Shown here piece after piece: positions 47,446 to 58,330 of a DNA stretch of 64,000 nucleotides (within the stretch, counting starts at the first letter, position 1; every line of letters starts with the position of its first letter). The notes under the pieces are model-generated. The model did not search any database and was not told the DNA's origin. It saw only the letters and a program-made list of their open reading frames with translations. The stretch is from Microcebus murinus (taxonomy: Eukaryota; Chordata; Mammalia; Primates; Cheirogaleidae), in NCBI RefSeq assembly GCF_040939455.1, contig NC_134117.1, positions 22,065,501-22,129,500 of the forward strand. Reading direction: 5' to 3'. Made by a program: the position numbers and the translations under genes.

Positions 47446-48599
47446 ATGTGTGTGATCAACAATGGTGCACTGCTCCCAGGTAATAGAATTTGTGAATGAT
47501 TAAAAGCATTCTACTTGCATCTCTTGTTGGGAGAGTAAGTTGAGAGGTTTATTTTGCAAGAAATAAAAAATCTAGAGATTATATCTCACCAATCATATCC
47601 TCTTCATTTATGAAGACCCTATTAGGACTTTGATATATTGTCTAAGGTTCAGGAGAACAGATGGGTCCAGTACTAATGGTGGTCACTAACGAAACTGTGA
47701 GTTAAAAATTATTTGGGGAGGCAACAATAAACAAATAAGACAAGCATGGGTTTTGGAGGTTTTTTTTTTGGGGGGGGGGTTGGAGTTTTACATACCTGGA
47801 GGACACAAACTTCACCTCCATTACCCAGTGGCTTTAAGAATCTCAAGTTCATCATTCACCAACATGGAACGAAACTTTTGCAAGGTGTTTATTATATAAA
47901 TCAAATTTTTATATGTAAAACACTTAGCACATGTTCTCTGACACATAATAACTGAAAACCTATTAATCAATAGCTTAATTGAAGGTGTGTTCTTCAAATT
48001 TTGGCATATTTTAAGTTGCCTCTGCATTAGAATCCATCAGGAAATGTGATGGCAGCGAAGGCTGTTGATCTGGTATTCCCAGACCCCTTCCTATCTTTCT
48101 TCTTGTGGTCCTTGTTTCCTTGTGCAGAGCCATGAACATGGGAGGCAGCCTGGACCAGGAAATTCTCACCTCCTGAACACAGTTAAGATTTTGACTACTT
48201 GGCCCAAGTGGTCCCTCCAATTTTCTCTCCCAGCAATTTAAACCACCAAGAAGGCAGTTGCCATTTGATGGCAGCTCAACAGAGAGTAGAGCCAGGACAT
48301 CTAGTTGTTGTGGTTCAGGGAAATGCCTGTGATTTTGTCATTCTCGGAGTTTTCTTGTTCATCTCTTCCTCCAAATGTTGAGCCATCCCAGTACCCTTCC
48401 AACAAATCCTATATGTTGCTTAAGGCAGTGGGGTTACTTGTGTCTAAAACCCCTTTATGAATAGAAAGGCTTCTAAAGTCACCTGGAAATCTCTCCCAGT
48501 TTGGGGGCTCCCTGATCCCCCTCAGAGTCTAGATTTCTGGCTGCCTATATATACCCTCATAAGGTTTATCTTAGTGCCTTATGACCACTCTCCGGTGGT
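47446..48599. other. Unique intronic sequence
   Basis: About 1.15 kb with no recognised gene or repeat. At 47760-47781 a T run is followed at once by a run of G, so the local base calls may be unreliable. Confidence 0.45.
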
Positions 48600-48880
48600 A
48601 CCACTCTCTAAGATCAATGTTAATTGCCCAATTAAACAGGCCCGATGCTGATAGAATGTGAGCTAATTACGAGGTGCCTGAGCGCACTCCAATTATTAAC
48701 CTTTATGGTTGTCATTTACAGAGATGAGGGTGCAGCTATGGATTTTCACATGAATGATCATGCTCATCACTCGGAGCCAGCTGTTAGGAAAACGGGTGGA
48801 GGGAAAGTGGTGTGCTGGGGGCTAGATTACCCAAAACAAGTTTTCACGGACCTTTTAGAAGCAAAGATGGCCGTAACGTC
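48600..48880. other. Repeat-free block, possible regulatory DNA
   Basis: Contains homeodomain-type cores (gctaattacgagg, ccaattattaacc) and a clean, non-repeat sequence. Function is inference. Confidence 0.3.
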
Positions 48881-48884
48881 TCTT

Positions 48885-49062
48885 AGATCAGTAGCAAATC
48901 AGAATCAACCAGGGGAGCTCTTTAAAACTATAAGCTCTTAGAATTTGACCCCAGACATTGATTCAGTAGGTTTGGAATAAGGCTCAGGAAACTGACTTTT
49001 CTTAAATTTCCCAGGCAATTTTCATGATCTACCTGCATTAAAAATCACTTAGACAAATATCC
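48885..49062 (+). mobile_element. MER5-type hAT-Charlie element
   Basis: Body fits MER5A: aatcagaatcaaccagggga gctctttaaaa, cagacattgattcagtaggt, and a decayed gcattaaaaatcactt end. Confidence 0.75.
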
Positions 49063-50864
49063 AAGGAAACCTATTCCTAGTCTCCGAAGTAATCCCTTGG
49101 TCATAGATCACTTACAGAATATGGACGGTTCCCAAGCTGGAAAGGCCAGGAAAGCATGATTGCTAATATGCCTGCAAGAATGAGGGGCTGCTGAGAATTG
49201 GAAGCCCTAGATTTGGGTCCCAAATCTTAAATCACTGACCACCAACCCACAGGGGAGCTTAGGGTATCCATCTGTGGAGTGGAGTGTTCAATGACACTGG
49301 CCTTACATTCCTCCCAGAAACATGAGAAGTGGCATGCATTCATGCGGGCAATGGCTAAAAATAATACACAGGTAGGAGAGATTTGTAGCAGTGAAATGTG
49401 GGAATCTCTTAATAGATAAACCTATGTTTTGTAAACTTTAAACTTCAAGGTTTAAAACTTGATTTCAGCTTTAATTTGGACATGAAACATTTGGAAGCAA
49501 CAATGAGATATGAAATGCTTTATCTGTAAGTTCCATGATTCCTATAAAGAAACCTCACAGATGTGTAACCGAGAGGAAAAGCCTTTTCACCAATTTATTT
49601 CTCCCCAAATAATGTCTAGGGCAGTGGTCTTTGGTCTAGGGAAGCTGCCAGAGGCCTCCTAAAAACATTTATAGTCTATGTCCAATAAAGTAATTGGCCA
49701 CCAAATGAGAGAGGTAACAATGAAAGTTTGACTACCTAATCTTTATAGTCGTTACATATATAAGTAGGAATGGGGTATGTAAAATCCACTCTCCTATAAA
49801 CTTGAAAATAGATAGGCTCTGTGTGAATTGAAATGTTTCCTTATTTTTTTTTTTTTTTTTTTGGCTTCAACCCACATTCCAAGGTCCCACCTATCATAGT
49901 TTTACACACATGGACATCTGGCAGAGCAATAAATTAAGGTCTACCTTAGAGAGCAGGGAAATGTATCCATTTATAAATGTTATTTTAGAAGAGACTGTCT
50001 GATCCTGTTCACTTATTAGCGTCATTAGAAAGCTAATGAATCTCCTGCTGAGAAAATGAGCCGGAGCTTGGGCTGTGGAAAGGGATGGGCAGAATTTCAC
50101 ACCCTTTCTCCAAATGGTGGGGTTATTTATGATTGTGATAAAACAGCACTGCATTTAGAGGAAAGGAAAAACAACATAAAATAACAATCAGCAGACACAA
50201 TCCATACCAAAGTGTTACATTCTCTCAGCACTGGACAAAAATCAAGATTTATGCAGGTTGTGGTCCTGCCTAGTGCAAGAAAAAAGATTAGGCCATAAAA
50301 AGAATTCCTCTTTCTCGTAATAAATAGGAGAACATTAAATCTGCAATCCAGATCTGCTACTCCAGCACCCTCGTTCCTCTGTTCTCTAGCAGAGTAAGAT
50401 GTCTGATGGCCCAATATTTAGAGTAACCTCATTTCTCATTTTTTTTTTCCAGAACAAAGACTTTCATACATTGCATGATGTTTAATGAATTTAAACTAAG
50501 TAGTTTGGACAGGTGTGCTAGCTAATGCCTGCCAACTGCATAATGTCTGTCAGTGAACAGCAACTTAGCAGAGGATGTTATTTTACTGGCACTTGGATGG
50601 CAACTTTTCCACCAGATGTTTTTAAGGAGGGTAGCTGCGCTCAGGATCAGTGCTCTTAGCCCAGAAAAGGTGTCTACTGGGCATCATAAATCCCAAGTGA
50701 GCTTCTGTTTTGACTTCCCAGGATGCAAAGACTATGGACTCCAAGGTGAAAAAGATTTGAGAAATCATTCCATCTAATACCTTTATTTGTAAGGAAATCA
50801 AAGGATGGCATGAGTAAGCCAATTAATTAATAATAGAAATGAGCGGGGAACCCAAGTTTCCTTC
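49063..50864. other. Unique intronic sequence
   Basis: About 1.8 kb without a recognised gene or repeat, apart from an 18-T run ending at 49862 and a T run at 50439-50448. Confidence 0.45.
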
Positions 50865-51052
50865 GAGCTCAGTGGTTTCCAATCCTACCTTAAGATCAGC
50901 ATCAACCAGAGAGCTCATAACATTATAAATTCCTGAGTAGCAACTCAGCCTTCCTAAATCGGAGTCCCTGGGGGAGGACCCAGAAATCTAGATTTTTAAC
51001 ACATTGCACAAGTAATTCTGAGGATACGCCAAGTTTGAGAAACATGCATGGC
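50865..51052 (+). mobile_element. MER5A-type hAT-Charlie element
   Basis: Starts cagtggtttccaatcctacc, has agatcagcatcaaccagaga gctcata, ggagtccctgggggaggacc cagaaatctagatttttaac and ends aagtttgagaaacatg. Both terminal regions are recognisable. Confidence 0.85.
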
Positions 51053-51520
51053 CCCACCATGCCTTCCATGTTAATTACTTGGGAAGCAACAAAGGTCTTC
51101 AATGGGCTTATGAAAAAGAAAACCGTATGAAAAAGAAACCAGTAAAGGATGGGTTAACTCAACACTATGTTGGGGAACTGAAAATTAGACTGTACTTTGC
51201 ATTCTGTACCCAAAGTCAGCATCAGCAATACAGCAATGTCATCACGGCAGCAATGTCATCACCATCACGTGGTGTATGAAAACCAACGCGTTAACCTCCA
51301 CTTTTCACAAAACACAGATGAGTATGTAAAGGAGAAGACATGAGAATTTTCTCAAGTAGAGATGCATCATTTCCAGACATTATGTGCCTACAAGTCTAGA
51401 TTTGCTCTGCACCCCACGCTTCTAAAGATATCAGCATGGTTGCAATCTGGAGCTTGGTTGAAGCTGCTACCCTAAGAGGATACAGGTCCATGAATAAATA
51501 ATCATTCTTATATTAATACT
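51053..51520. other. Unique intronic sequence
   Basis: No repeat or gene recognised; an imperfect repeat of agcaatgtcatcac at 51231-51260. Confidence 0.5.
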
Positions 51521-51528
51521 GACTAGAG

Positions 51529-51721
51529 TGGGCATCCTCAAACTATGACCCACGGGCCACATGCAGGTGTTTTGGCCCATTTGTGTTTTTTAACGTCAAA
51601 ATAAGATATGTGCAGTGTGCATAGGAATTTGTTCATAGTTTTTTTAAAACTATAGTCTGGCCCTCCAACAGTCTGAGGGACAGTGAACTGGTGCCCTGTT
51701 TAAAAAGTTTGAGGACCCATG
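51529..51721. mobile_element. Short hAT transposon with 8-bp target duplication
   Basis: 193 bp, flanked by the identical 8-mer gactagag at 51521-51528 and 51722-51729. Ends are inverted repeats: gggcatcctcaaactatg left, agtttgaggacccatg right. The middle has gacccacgggccacatgcag, aaaataagatatgtgcagtg, gtttttttaaaactatagtc tgg and ccctccaacagtctgaggga cagtgaactgg. No coding capacity; it needs a hAT transposase in trans. The sequence recalls the OposCharlie1 (OC1) type of non-autonomous hAT; that name is from memory and uncertain. Confidence 0.88.
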
Positions 51722-51744
51722 GACTAGAGTGGCAATTGCTTTCC

Positions 51745-51932
51745 ATGTATTATCTCACTAAATCCTTGCAAGCCTCTATAAGATAGGCCTTTTATCATTT
51801 TATTATATGGAAAGTAAACTGAGGCTTAGAGAGATCCAAGCACTGCTCAAAGAGGTGCAGTCAGGAAGCGGTAGAGCTGGATTCATTTGCAGGCAGTCTG
51901 ACTCCAGGACCAGCCCCTTTATGCACTGCACT
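51745..51932 (-). repeat. MIR SINE
   Basis: Antisense: atgtattatctcactaaatc cttgcaag, aaagtaaactgaggcttaga gag, gctggattcatttgcaggca gtctgactccagg. Confidence 0.85.
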
Positions 51933-52239
51933 CACACAATCCCATCTGTCACCAGGTGTCTCTGAGAACTATGGGAACCATTAGTGTATGAAATAGTCTT
52001 TGCTCTTAAGAGGTTCACATCTTCATGGAGAAATAGGATATGTTGTATTAAAAAGCAAGACAAAATAAATGTGCCATATTGATCTCATCTCTGATTCATT
52101 CCAAGAATTGTTTTGCATTTTTTATGGAATGAGGTGGGGTGATGATAATAAAAATATAAGTATTTCTAGAGCAGGGACACTCATTGCAGAATTCACTATA
52201 TATCGTATACACATATATATTCTTGCATATGCCTGCTGT
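51933..52239. other. Unique intronic sequence
   Basis: No feature recognised; a TA-rich tract near 52198-52222. Confidence 0.5.
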
Positions 52240-52392
52240 TGTGTTTCCTTTGTACATTAATCTTATTTTCCAACCAAACTAGACATTCCTTGAGGAAAGC
52301 AATCATGACATACTTCCTCTGCATCTCCTAGCAATGAGCACAGAGCTGCTTACATAATGGATGCTCAATTAATATCTGTTCGATTGAATTCT
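52240..52392 (+). repeat. L2 LINE 3' end
   Basis: Sense: attccttgaggaaagcaatc atgac, gcatctcctagcaatgagca cag, then gatgctcaattaatatctgt tcgattgaattc. Confidence 0.8.
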
Positions 52393-53059
52393 CCATGACC
52401 CATTCAGGAGTTTCCACCAGATTTATTACTCCTGCAAGCAAATAGAAAAAGATCCTAGTTCTAGAGGGGGGATTTCACAGCCTATATCAGCCCAGCCTTT
52501 GGGACCTCACATATGAAGAGCCTAGTGGATGGGATGGAAAGCTTTTAATTAACAGCCTAGCCACAAAAAAAAAAAAAAAAATGTCATTCCAATATGCAGT
52601 TTTGTTTCCACTAATTCACTCAGATTCAGCAGGAATTCCACTAAGGAATTGGGGTGAGCAGCTGTAGAGGGAGGAAAGCACATAAATAAATCATGAGTGT
52701 CATTAAAGTTTGTAAACTAATAACGTCTGGGAAGTCTTAGCAATTATTATCAGGGTTTTCTTCGCAAACAAAAAATTAATAAATTCAAAAGGTCTCCATT
52801 TTCTATTTAAAAAAAAAGCAGCATCCCCAGGAAAGGTCACTGACAGAACAATTAGGGAGGAAATAAATGGTCCAGACAACAGCTTGTGAACCAGATGAAA
52901 AAGTCACAGGATTCCTGAGTGGCAGGATTATGAGACAACTCAATACAAGGACAGGGACGGGGCAAGGCAGAGCTGGTGCTGGCACTGGGTTGGGGAAACC
53001 TCAGGAAACCTCTGTCAGGTCTCTAAACCCTTCTTTAGTGTAGCCGAAGTGCTAGCATT
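52393..53059. other. Unique intronic sequence
   Basis: No repeat recognised except an A run at 52565-52581. Confidence 0.45.
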
Positions 53060-53230
53060 CCAGATGAGAGATAACTAAGACATGTGGACCTTGCCCTTGA
53101 GAGGCTCCCAGGCTGGGAACAACAAATCACCAATACAGTGTGGATGTGAAGTGAACTGTGAGCAGCAGAGAGGCCTCTCACCCAGGGAAGATGGTCAGGG
53201 GAAGCTTCCAGAAGGATGTGCCTGGGGTTC
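53060..53230 (-). repeat. L2 LINE fragment
   Basis: Antisense L2: gaccttgcccttgagaggct cccaggctggga, and gatggtcaggggaagcttcc agaaggatgtg. Confidence 0.6.
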
Positions 53231-54489
53231 ATTGGTACACTCCATAAATACCTTAATCAGGAAACCCTCAATTGAGACCCCTTTGCTCTGTGGGTGCAGA
53301 AGCCAGGCACACAGGAAGAATGGCCACACAGTCTGGTTGCTTTTCTAGAGCAGAATCTGTCCTGTGCTACAGGGCTGGGGTGGATGGAATACAGCAAGAG
53401 AGGAGAAAAGTGAAGAACCTAGGTCCACCAAGGGAAGGGGACCATTTCTGGCAAAGGATTCCTGTTTCTTCTTGTGCCTAGACAACTGTAAGCTCATTTA
53501 GCTCTGTGAGGACCCTAACCCAGTCACCAGGGGAGAGCTCCCATGGAGACCACACACCTGTGCAGAACTCACACCTGCAGTTCCTCTGCCATATATGTTT
53601 GGATCTGTAGCTGACCAGTCAGAAACCTTTGCTAGAGAGTAATGTTTGGGATGGACTGATGGAAGCTGGAGAATTGCTGGCTAGTTCATATCCCTCCAGA
53701 AAGGAGTACTTTAAACTTTTCTAAGAGAGAGATACAGAACACTCATGTGTTTATTAGTCCAAGTGCTAATGTCTAAGACATGCAGAACTGAGTCCATGAA
53801 GAGTCTTGCAAGTCAGAAACATAAATCCTGGCCATGATGTATGTTCAAAACTAAAAACTTAACAATCTCAAGCAGTAGACCCATTGATCTTTTTAGGGTT
53901 TCCACTTCCAGAGAAAAGTGACATAACTTTCTTCCTAACCTAGGACCATGAATGCCACCAAATGAGGCAGAGATAACACACACCCATACATGCAGAGGGG
54001 CATAAAGATGGCACCAAAGCACGTGCTACATGCAGTTCTCATGGAAATGAGCAAGACGCAGACTTCCCTTCGAGTCCACAGCACCTGCACCATGCATGGA
54101 AATGGCCTATTTTTGTTAGGAATGGAGGAGAAATGAAAGGAGGGTTCTATCTAGCTACAGTTTTCATTTTGGAGGATGGATGTATGACAGAGTCTCACAT
54201 CCAGGGAGTGAGGCAGGGCTCCTAATCTCAAGCCCATGACCCAGGTAACTCAGGGAAGGCCCTGAATCTTTTAGAAAAGTCAGTCCCCAACTTCACTCAT
54301 TCTATAAACTTGAAATAGTATATGTGAGGTGTCCTTTGACCAAGGGATCCAACAGATGGTTGTGCTGAATGACAAATTTATGCAGCCATCTTGGTGCTGG
54401 TGAAGAAAGAACTTTGGCCACCACCTGTTTAATAGCACCAAGGAGCTCCAAAAAGAATGTGGCAAGAGTGCAAGATGCCACTGCACAAT
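53231..54489. other. Unique intronic sequence
   Basis: About 1.25 kb without a recognised gene or repeat. Confidence 0.45.
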
Positions 54490-54790
54490 TTAATGCTTTT
54501 AAACAGTCTTTTGTCTGTTTAGAAGTCGATGGCCTCTGAATTATTAATCCAATTGAGGCAAATGATTATATCACACTATAACGTGGTAGGGGGTGTCATC
54601 TTGTCATGACAGCTGCTGCCCCGGGCTTCTCGGTTGTACAAAACATTGAAGAAGAATCAGCAAATTCAATTTCACCTTGCTTAAGCATCTTGGACCAAAT
54701 CATGAATCCTAAAGCGCGCATGTTTTATTCAGTTTCTTTTCTCTGCACACTATATTAGGAAGGAAAATCACACTGCTCTAGGCTCTAACT
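54490..54790. other. Repeat-free block, possible regulatory DNA
   Basis: Contains gaattattaatccaattgag and aaatgattatat (homeodomain-type cores), a gtcatgacagctgctg stretch with an E-box CAGCTG, and a gcgcgc patch, without recognised repeats. Function is inference. Confidence 0.35.
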
Positions 54791-55611
54791 GTAAAAGACA
54801 TCATTATCGGAACAGGGAAAGAAGGTAGGAGATGCAGATCTTCAGGGGATAAGTGGGGAAGATAGTAAAAAGTTAGAAGACTCCCTGTGAGGCCCCTGCA
54901 AGCTGGGAAAGCCCCACAGAGCTCAGGGGCAGTCCCTTCTGTCCATCACACCCTATCCAAGGGTTTACAAGCTGGGCTTTATCAGACCCATGGACACCCT
55001 GAAACCTAACACAAAAATACATTCATATATGAGACTGATCCAGAGGGAAAGCCCATAATAGCCACCAGCTTTCCTAATCCCCAAAAGGTCACACCAATGG
55101 GATCTGTTATCTGTCAACTACACTCTGAGTGACCCCTCCGGTTGGGCCCCTGGTGTGACCCGTGCAGGTCCCCACAACCTCCCGACCCGGCCCAGCACTC
55201 AGCTGCTCCCTCTGCCCCTCCTTGGCCCCCTCCTCTCCTGCAGACTGGCCTTTCCTGGACTTTGCCCTGCGGGATAGACATTTTTCCACTTGCCACAAGC
55301 CAAACTGCATTCCTCCCATCATTCCAACACCCAGCTCGGAGAATGTTTTCTATTAAAGAGTGTCTTCGACTAGGTAACAATTGATATTCCAATTCCCCCC
55401 AGTGGGCACAAGGACAACATTCTAAATCACTCTCCTCTCCCCTCCTTAGTCCCCAGCCTTCATCCTCAAGAGTTCTGCTAAACCCTAGAGAACACAGAAC
55501 ACACGTACTTGGTGTCCTACAACGTCACTCACACAGACCTCTGCAGCAGTGGCTCCTTGAAAACAAGGCGTCAATAATGGAATGAAAACTCTACACAAAC
55601 ACCCAGGGTTA
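54791..55611. other. Unique intronic sequence
   Basis: No gene recognised. Several overlapping frames at 55107-55392 on both strands come from a G/C-rich patch and have no domain. Confidence 0.45.
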
Positions 55612-55712
55612 TAACAGCCATTAATAATTACAATTAAGTAAGCACTTCCTACATGGGAGTTACTGGCCTAAGTGTTTTTACATTTATCTTATTTAATCCT
55701 TACAACCCACCC
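55612..55712 (-). repeat. MIR SINE fragment
   Basis: Antisense: gtaagcacttcctacatggg, tttatcttatttaatcctta caaccc. Confidence 0.7.
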
Positions 55713-55714
55713 AT

Positions 55715-56115
55715 TAATTTATTCATGGAGCAAACATTTATTAAGCACCTCTTGTGTGCTAGATACTCTTCTAGGTGCTGAGGATACAGCACTGAATTAA
55801 AATGGAAAACCTTCCCTCTCTACAAGCATAGATGTTAGTGGGTGTAGGCAGACAGTGAATAAATCAATAAGTAAATGTTTAGCATGCCAGGCGGCGATGA
55901 GTACTGAAAGGGAAACGCAGCCCAGTGATGGGACGTGGAGTCCTGGAGAAAGGCCTCCCTGACGAGGTGGCCTGTGAGCAAAGAGGGGAAGGAAGCGAGG
56001 TAGCCACCGCGACCCCTGGGAGCTGCAGGCAGAGGGACGAGCAGAGTGGAAAGGCTCTAGGGGAAAGTGTGGTTGGTGTGACTGAGGAACAGCGAGGAAA
56101 ATGTGGCTAAAGCGA
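55715..56115 (-). repeat. L2 LINE 3' fragment
   Basis: Antisense, well preserved: aacatttattaagcacctct tgtgtgctagatactcttct aggtgctgaggatacagc, caagcatagatgttagtggg, gaaaggcctccctgacgagg tggcctgtgagcaaagagg, then gagctgcaggcagagggacg agcag. Confidence 0.9.
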
Positions 56116-56189
56116 AGGTACATTCTGTGCAACTCCCCAGTGTGTATCTGGGAAAAATGACAGTGAAGTGGCTCAGTGGTGGAACCTCT

Positions 56190-56442
56190 AAAGAGAAATG
56201 TCTACATCCTAACCCCAAAATATATAATGAAACCTTATTTGGAAAAAAAAAAGTGTCTTTAAAGATGCCATTAAGTTAGGGATTTCAAGATGAGGTCATC
56301 CTGGCTTGGCCAGATGGACCCTAGAATCTCCAAAGGGAGTGTGACCCTGACGACAGCTTGATTTCAGACTTCTGGACTCCAGAATTGGTATAGAACACAT
56401 TTCTGCTGTTTTAAGCCATCAGCCCTAGGAAACTAATACAGA
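56190..56442 (+). mobile_element. MLT1 (MaLR) LTR with internal gap
   Basis: Sense: atgtctacatcctaacccca aaatatat, gaaaccttatttggaaaaaa, gatgccattaagttagggat, ggaccctagaatctccaaag, tttcagacttctggactcca gaattg, ttctgctgttttaagccatc and an end aggaaactaatacagag. Confidence 0.85.
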
Positions 56443-56530
56443 GAGGTTAAGTAAAAATGGCCCAAATTACAGAGCTCACTGGTGGGCAAACTGGCACTTG
56501 AATCCTGGCAACTGAGCATGAGGGTACCCT
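56443..56530 (-). repeat. MIR SINE fragment
   Basis: Antisense: gaggttaagtaaaaatggcc caaattacagagctcactgg tggg. Confidence 0.7.
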
Positions 56531-58218
56531 TAGAGACACCATTCCTGTGAATATACTGGCTCTTGTGATCGTGGGGTACACTTATATTTAAGGGTTGGCC
56601 TCTGGCACTAAGTAATTGCCTAGGTTTCTGGGCTTGCCTGGCCTGCTCCTAGAAACAGCCAACCCTTTTCTGAGACGTGGGATGCCAGGAATAGCTGTTT
56701 TCCAATATAAGAACAGGATTTTCTGGCTTATTTCATGATTTGACCACGCAGACAGCAAAAAAGTGAGGCTTAAAGTATCACACAGCATCAACTGTGCTTG
56801 GGCTTGAAGGAAGGTTTCTGAGGCTCTAATTCCCCAGGAAGTACAGCGTGAGTGGAAATAGTCACGCTTTGATCTGTTAGAGGCACCCTGGTTACTTATA
56901 CTTCTGCCAATTTTCACTGAGCAGCAAAATTAGGTTTTAGACATCTTGTGCAAATGGAGGCAGGCCTCAGTCGATATGAGCAATTAACCCCTAAATATTT
57001 AATAGATACTACTACTGCTCCCTCCTCCTTAGAGAGATCTGGCTAGTTCATTGCAAACAAACAGGTCAGGTGAAGAAGCATCGCAAGCCCCAGACCCCTT
57101 TGCTCCAAAACCCCTGGAAATCCTCAGGACAGGGCTCTGGGTTGACGATGCAGCCAGATGCATAGCCTTTTGTGAGAGCCTCCTCCCCAGTACTCACATG
57201 TGACAAGGTGAATGGGATCAAATGCACAACCCCGCAAGTCTCACGAACATAAGCACACAGGCTGATGAACTCACTATGTCCCGTGTGACCGCATGTCAGA
57301 GTGGACGTATGGGCGTGTGTATGTATGAGAGGAGCTGCATGCAAAGGTGTGCACACGGGTGTTCCCTGTCCAGAGGAACTCCTAGCTTTGTGGCTTCATT
57401 AAAGTCCTCTCTGACTCAACTTCCCCACGTCCCCCTTCTCCCTTGTCCCCGGTGGCCCAGCACTGCCATCACACGTGACTCATCCGCCAGGCACAGGAGG
57501 TACAGTGCTTAGTCTCATGGTACTCTTAGGGGTCCCAAAAGAGTTTTACTTTTTTTTTTTTAGAATCAAAAGGAAGAATAAACTTTTAGGCTTAGAAGTG
57601 TTTTAATATATGATATTAATGTATTTGTCTTTCTACCAATGCAGTGGTAAAATATACCTTTTAATATCATTTGTGGGGAAAGGGGCCCAGGAAGGCAGGA
57701 GTGCCTAGGGATCACGAAATCATCATGCGCACTTGAGTCTGTATATCCACGCCCACGTGTACTGTTCCCACAGGCTCTGGCTTCTCAAGACCACAGCATC
57801 TAACACATGCAATGGCCTTCTAGATGCAAAGGCCTGGAGACAGCCCTTGGGCTGGCCAAGACTCACACTCAAGGCAAGAATCCCTCCCATAGCAGGCTTC
57901 TTTATCAAGGGTCCCTACTGGTTTAAGGCATGCTCATCTGATCTCTCTAGCCAGACCTCACCTTCTTCAAGTAGAATGGGACATTGCAGGAACTCAGAAG
58001 CAAGAAGAGTGCCAACATGGATGTGTGACAGCCCCCAAAGGAGGTAAGCAGAGCATAAGGAATTCACAGGTGGGGGCTGTCCAGTCCGCCTGAGGCATTA
58101 GAGCAGGCTTCCAGAAGCAGGATGATTTTCTGCTCCTTCCCAACCACACTTCCCAACATTTTACCTTGCACTTCTCACATGAGCGGAACCAGAGTAGCTC
58201 TTTAAGAATCTCTAATCC
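56531..58218. other. Intron 2 sequence next to the exon
   Basis: About 1.7 kb with no recognised repeat or gene; a T run at 57549-57560. No second exon was seen on the minus strand here. Confidence 0.5.
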
Positions 58219-58224
58219 ACTTAC
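58219..58224 (-). other. 5' splice donor GTAAGT
   Basis: The minus strand reads GGAG then GTAAGT, a perfect match to the U1 consensus at the intron side. It fixes the lower edge of the exon at 58225 and leaves the exon ending two bases into a codon. Confidence 0.85.
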
Positions 58225-58292
58225 CTCCAAAGTGAACTCTCAGTCACGCTCCCCAGGTTGAAGTCATACAGCTTCGTCAGGATAAGTATGAC
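58225..58292 (-). CDS. SORCS3: SorCS VPS10-domain coding exon, 68 bp, probably SORCS3 exon 2
   Basis: Read on the minus strand the exon starts in frame 0 and gives VILILTKLYDFNLGSVTESS followed by LW, ending with two bases (AG) of a split arginine codon. It is open throughout and flanked by AG and GT splice sites. The peptide is the first part of the VPS10 beta-propeller of SorCS receptors, type I membrane proteins that sort cargo and are expressed mainly in neurons. SorCS3 is known from the postsynaptic density and synaptic depression. The DF and V in the DFNLGSV stretch fit SORCS3 as I recall it; SORCS1 has DY and I there, and SORCS2 is more different. The choice between paralogues rests on two residues from memory. 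The exon number is inferred from its place just after the propeptide-coding first exon. Confidence 0.8.
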
Positions 58293-58330
58293 CTGCAAGG
58301 GATTGGGGATGAGGGCAAAGGAGGGGAACA
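58293..58330 (-). other. 3' splice acceptor and polypyrimidine tract
   Basis: On the minus strand the sequence before the exon is pyrimidine-rich and ends in CCCTTGCAG directly at the exon. Further upstream, to about 58350, lies another C/T-rich tract. A possible branch adenosine (CTAAA) lies about 67 bases upstream at roughly 58360, which is inference. Confidence 0.8.

Noticed and set aside
55107..55392. Overlapping frames on both strands in a G/C-rich patch
   Set aside because: No domain; the openness reflects base composition.
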